This document shows positions 61,161 to 64,000 of a stretch of 64,000 nucleotides of DNA, one piece after another (within the stretch, counting starts at the first letter, position 1; each line of letters begins with the position of its first letter). This stretch comes from Pseudomonadota bacterium. Its GTDB lineage: Bacteria; Pseudomonadota; Gammaproteobacteria; Xanthomonadales; Xanthomonadaceae. The DNA lies in contig JAEWBY010000021.1 in assembly GCA_023390905.1 (NCBI GenBank), positions 29,294-93,293 on the forward strand, given 5' to 3'. Position numbers and translations under genes: made by a program. Below the pieces are notes generated by a model, which was not told where the DNA came from, did not search any database, and saw only the letters and a program-made list of their open reading frames with translations.

Positions 61161-63034
61161 GTGGTCGCAGCACTTCCGGTGAGCGGGGCAAGGGTGATGC
61201 AGCCGCGCGTTTCGATGGCAAGGCGTTCGCCGCCGGCGTGAGCCTCGCGCCCGGCGTATACCGCATGTACGCGGCCGATGACACGCTGCTGTACGTGGGC
61301 AAGGCCGGTGCGTTGCGCAAGCGCGTCGCCAGCTATTTCAGCAACGCGCCCAAGAGCCCGCGCACCGTGGCGATGCTTTCGCAGGTCGCGCGCATGGACG
61401 TCACCGTCACGCGCACCGAAGCCGAAGCGCTGCTGCTGGAGAACCAGCTGATCAAGTCGCTGGCGCCGCGCTACAACGTGCTGCTGCGTGACGACAAAAG
61501 TTACCCGTACGTGCTGCTGACGCAGGAAGACTGGCCGCGCATCGCCTTCCATCGCGGCCCGCGCTCGGTGCCGGGGCGCTATTTCGGCCCGTATCCCAGC
61601 GCCGGCGCGGTGCGCGAAACGCTCAACCTGATGCAGAAGCTGTTCAAGATCCGCAACTGCGAGGACAGCGTGTTCCGCAACCGCTCGCGGCCCTGCCTCC
61701 AATACCAGATTGGACGTTGCAGCGCGCCCTGCGTGGATCTGGTGGAAGCGGCCAGCTATCGCGAGGCCGTGCGCCAGGCGGCGCTGTTCCTCGATGGCCG
61801 CAGCGATGAACTCAGCGGCGAGCTCAGTCGCGCGATGGAGCGTGCGGCTGAAAACCTGGAATTCGAGGAAGCCGCGCGGCTGCGCGATCTGATTGGGTCC
61901 TTCCGCAGCCTGCAGGCCCGCCAGTACGTGGACGGCCATGCCGCCGATCTCGACGTGCTCGCGTGTGCGATGCGTGGAAGCACGGCGTGCGTGCTGCTGC
62001 TGGCGTTCCGCGACGGACGCAATCTCGGCACGCGCACGTTCTTCCCGCGCACCAATGGCGAAGAGAGCGCCGAGGAAGTGCTCGGCGCGTTCGTCTCGCA
62101 GTACTACGCCGAACAGACGCCTCCGCGCGAAATCATCCTCGACCGGGAAATCCCGGACGCCGAACTGATCGAGACTGCGTTGAGCGCTTCTGCTGCCCGC
62201 AAGGTGCTGCTGAAATGGAACGTCCGCAGCGAGCGTGCCGGTTATCTGGATCTGGCGCGTCGCAATGCCGAGATCGCGCTGGTCACCGAGATCACCAGCC
62301 GCGATGCACAGAGCGCACGCAGCGAAGCGCTGCAGCAACTGCTGAACCTGCCCGAGCCCGCGCAACGGATCGAGTGTTTCGACATCAGCCATACGATGGG
62401 CGAAGCAACCGTGGCTTCATGCGTGGTGTTCGACGCCAAGGGCGCGGTGCGTTCGCAGTACCGGCGTTTCAACATCACCGGCATCGAACCCGGCGACGAT
62501 TACGCCGCCATGCACCAGGCGCTGGAACGGCGCTTCCGGCGCGCGGTGGAGGAGGGCGGCGTGTTGCCGGACGTGCTGCTGATCGACGGTGGCGCCGGGC
62601 AACTGGCGCAGGCCAGGGCCGTGCTGGCCGATCAGGGCGTGGACAGCGTGGTCGTGGTCGGCGTTGCCAAGGGCGAAGAACGCCGGCCGGGACACGAAAC
62701 GCTGGTGCTCGCCGACGGACGGGAAGTGCGGCCGGGCGCGGCGTCGCCGGCGCTGCAGTTGATCCAGCAGGTGCGCGATGAAGCGCATCGCTTCGCCATC
62801 ACCGGACATCGCGGGAAGCGGCAGAAGGCGCGGATGACCAGCAAGCTCGAGGATATCCCGGGCATCGGCCCGCGACGTCGCGCCAGCCTGCTGAAGCACT
62901 TCGGCGGACTGGCCGGACTCAAGGCCGCAGGCGCCGACGAGATCGCCCGAGTGGAAGGCATCAACGCCGCGCTGGCCGAACGGATCTACGCTAACCTGCA
63001 CGGATTGCCGGCGCCCATCGCGGGAAACGAGTAG
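61157..63034 (+). CDS. uvrC: Excinuclease ABC subunit C
   Basis: 625 residues. GIY-YIG nuclease (PGVYRMYAADDTLLYVGKA, RNYFGPYP-like SVPGRYFGPYPSAGAVRE), UVR motif (MERAAENLEFEEAARLRDLI), RNase H-like 5' nuclease (ECFDISHTMGEATVASCVVFD, LLIDGGAGQLAQA) and C-terminal tandem helix-hairpin-helix (LEDIPGIGPRRRASLLKHFGG). It makes both incisions in nucleotide excision repair. Overlaps the NHL gene by 4 bp. Confidence 0.97.
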   Translation: MSGRSTSGERGKGDAAARFDGKAFAAGVSLAPGVYRMYAADDTLLYVGKAGALRKRVASYFSNAPKSPRTVAMLSQVARMDVTVTRTEAEALLLENQLIKSLAPRYNVLLRDDKSYPYVLLTQEDWPRIAFHRGPRSVPGRYFGPYPSAGAVRETLNLMQKLFKIRNCEDSVFRNRSRPCLQYQIGRCSAPCVDLVEAASYREAVRQAALFLDGRSDELSGELSRAMERAAENLEFEEAARLRDLIGSFRSLQARQYVDGHAADLDVLACAMRGSTACVLLLAFRDGRNLGTRTFFPRTNGEESAEEVLGAFVSQYYAEQTPPREIILDREIPDAELIETALSASAARKVLLKWNVRSERAGYLDLARRNAEIALVTEITSRDAQSARSEALQQLLNLPEPAQRIECFDISHTMGEATVASCVVFDAKGAVRSQYRRFNITGIEPGDDYAAMHQALERRFRRAVEEGGVLPDVLLIDGGAGQLAQARAVLADQGVDSVVVVGVAKGEERRPGHETLVLADGREVRPGAASPALQLIQQVRDEAHRFAITGHRGKRQKARMTSKLEDIPGIGPRRRASLLKHFGGLAGLKAAGADEIARVEGINAALAERIYANLHGLPAPIAGNE

Positions 63035-63041
63035 AGACCTG

Positions 63042-63755
<714 letters not shown>

Positions 63756-63767
63756 TATTCAGAACAC

Positions 63768-63790
63768 AACCCCGTTCGCGGGGTTTTGTT
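63768..63790 (+). terminator. Terminator after tRNA-Gly
   Basis: AACCCCG / CGGGGTT with a TTCG tetraloop followed by TTGTTTTG. Confidence 0.8.
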
Positions 63791-63845
63791 TTGTAAGGCG
63801 CTTGAAATGGCGCCGTGATTGCGCCAGTCTCGCGCAATCGCCATC

Positions 63846-63890
63846 GGCCTGGTGGCAGAGTGGTTATGCAGCGGACTGCGAACGTCCGCT
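63846..63890 (+). pseudogene. Truncated tRNA-Cys-like relic (5' half)
   Basis: GGCCTGGTGGCAGAGTGGTT and the next bases ATGCA match the 5' part of the intact tRNA-Cys at 63900 with a few changes. An anticodon stem GCGGA / TCCGC follows, with a nine-base loop in place of seven. The variable region, T arm and 3' acceptor are missing. Confidence 0.7.
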
Positions 63891-63899
63891 TGAAATTTT

Positions 63900-63973
63900 G
63901 GCCTCGTGGCAGAGTGGTGATGCACCGGATTGCAAATCCGTTTACAGCGGTTCGATTCCGCTTGAGGCCTCCA
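63900..63973 (+). tRNA. tRNA-Cys (anticodon GCA)
   Basis: 74 bases with encoded CCA. Acceptor GGCCTCG pairs with TGAGGCC, discriminator U73 as expected for cysteine, anticodon loop TTGCAAA (GCA), T arm GCGG-TTCGATT-CCGC. Confidence 0.95.
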
Positions 63974-63977
63974 ATTG

Positions 63978-64000
63978 AAAAGCCCTGACTCCGGTCAGGG
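63978..64000 (+). terminator. Terminator after tRNA-Cys (runs to the window edge)
   Basis: AAAAGCCCTGAC-TCCG-GTCAGGG; the expected complementary CTTTT lies beyond the window. Confidence 0.75.

Overview
The window is a GC-rich stretch of a gammaproteobacterial chromosome, most likely from the Xanthomonadaceae/Lysobacteraceae. Supporting signs are an XAC0095-like small protein, a DUF6116 membrane protein, a MetX of the xanthomonad O-succinyltransferase type, and the order comEC-exbB-exbD-msbA-lpxK-kdsB-LMW phosphatase-NHL protein-uvrC-pgsA-tRNA. The genus cannot be fixed from sequence alone. Almost everything is core chromosome. I see no insertion sequence and no CRISPR array.

Region by region. 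1-7 kb: a radical-SAM/DUF4130 DNA-metabolism pair, a TonB-like proline-rich protein, an ArsR regulator with an SRPBCC protein, an Rrf2 regulator with a thioredoxin-reductase-like flavoprotein (both regulators with clear palindromic operators), a methyltransferase and a BLUF blue-light sensor. 7-10 kb: the only accessory patch, holding small disordered proteins, an XAC0095-like gene, a frameshifted remnant of a phage terminase, an orphan SMI1/KNR4-type immunity-like protein and tRNA-Leu. 10-20 kb: thiol dioxygenase, metX and a complete cytochrome c maturation set (ccmA-I) interrupted by a TetR gene. 20-29 kb: a methionine-type aminotransferase with its omega-amidase partner, a sugar dehydrogenase whose signal peptide has slipped out of frame, an ABC exporter, and an ECF41-type sigma factor with its carboxymuconolactone-decarboxylase-like partner; both of these carry the same TGTCACG-N16-CGTC promoter motif. 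28-44 kb: fumarase, glutathione transferases, arsenate reductase, outer-membrane phospholipase, cold-shock protein, glycine-zipper lipoproteins, TcdA, TatD, glutaryl-CoA dehydrogenase, a fused alpha/beta E1 dehydrogenase and the ubiquinone hydroxylase UbiM.

44-51.5 kb is a respiratory module: ygfZ (Fe-S support) divergent from sdhAF4-like, sdhC, sdhD, sdhA, sdhB, followed by sdhE and ygfX, then the lipoprotein-release pair lolC-lolD. 52-63 kb is a tightly packed envelope and housekeeping run: comEC (frameshifted in its metallo-beta-lactamase domain), exbB, exbD, msbA, lpxK, kdsB, a low-molecular-weight phosphatase, a thioredoxin/NHL protein, uvrC and pgsA. The last codons of pgsA overlap a tRNA-Gly gene, followed by a half-tRNA relic and tRNA-Cys.

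The points most worth a second look are the ECF41 regulon with paired promoters, the terminase relic plus SUKH-like gene beside tRNA-Leu, the two frameshifts explained by short repeats (sugar dehydrogenase and comEC), the BLUF protein, the TetR inside the ccm cluster, the pgsA/tRNA overlap with its internal promoter, and the tRNA-Cys relic.
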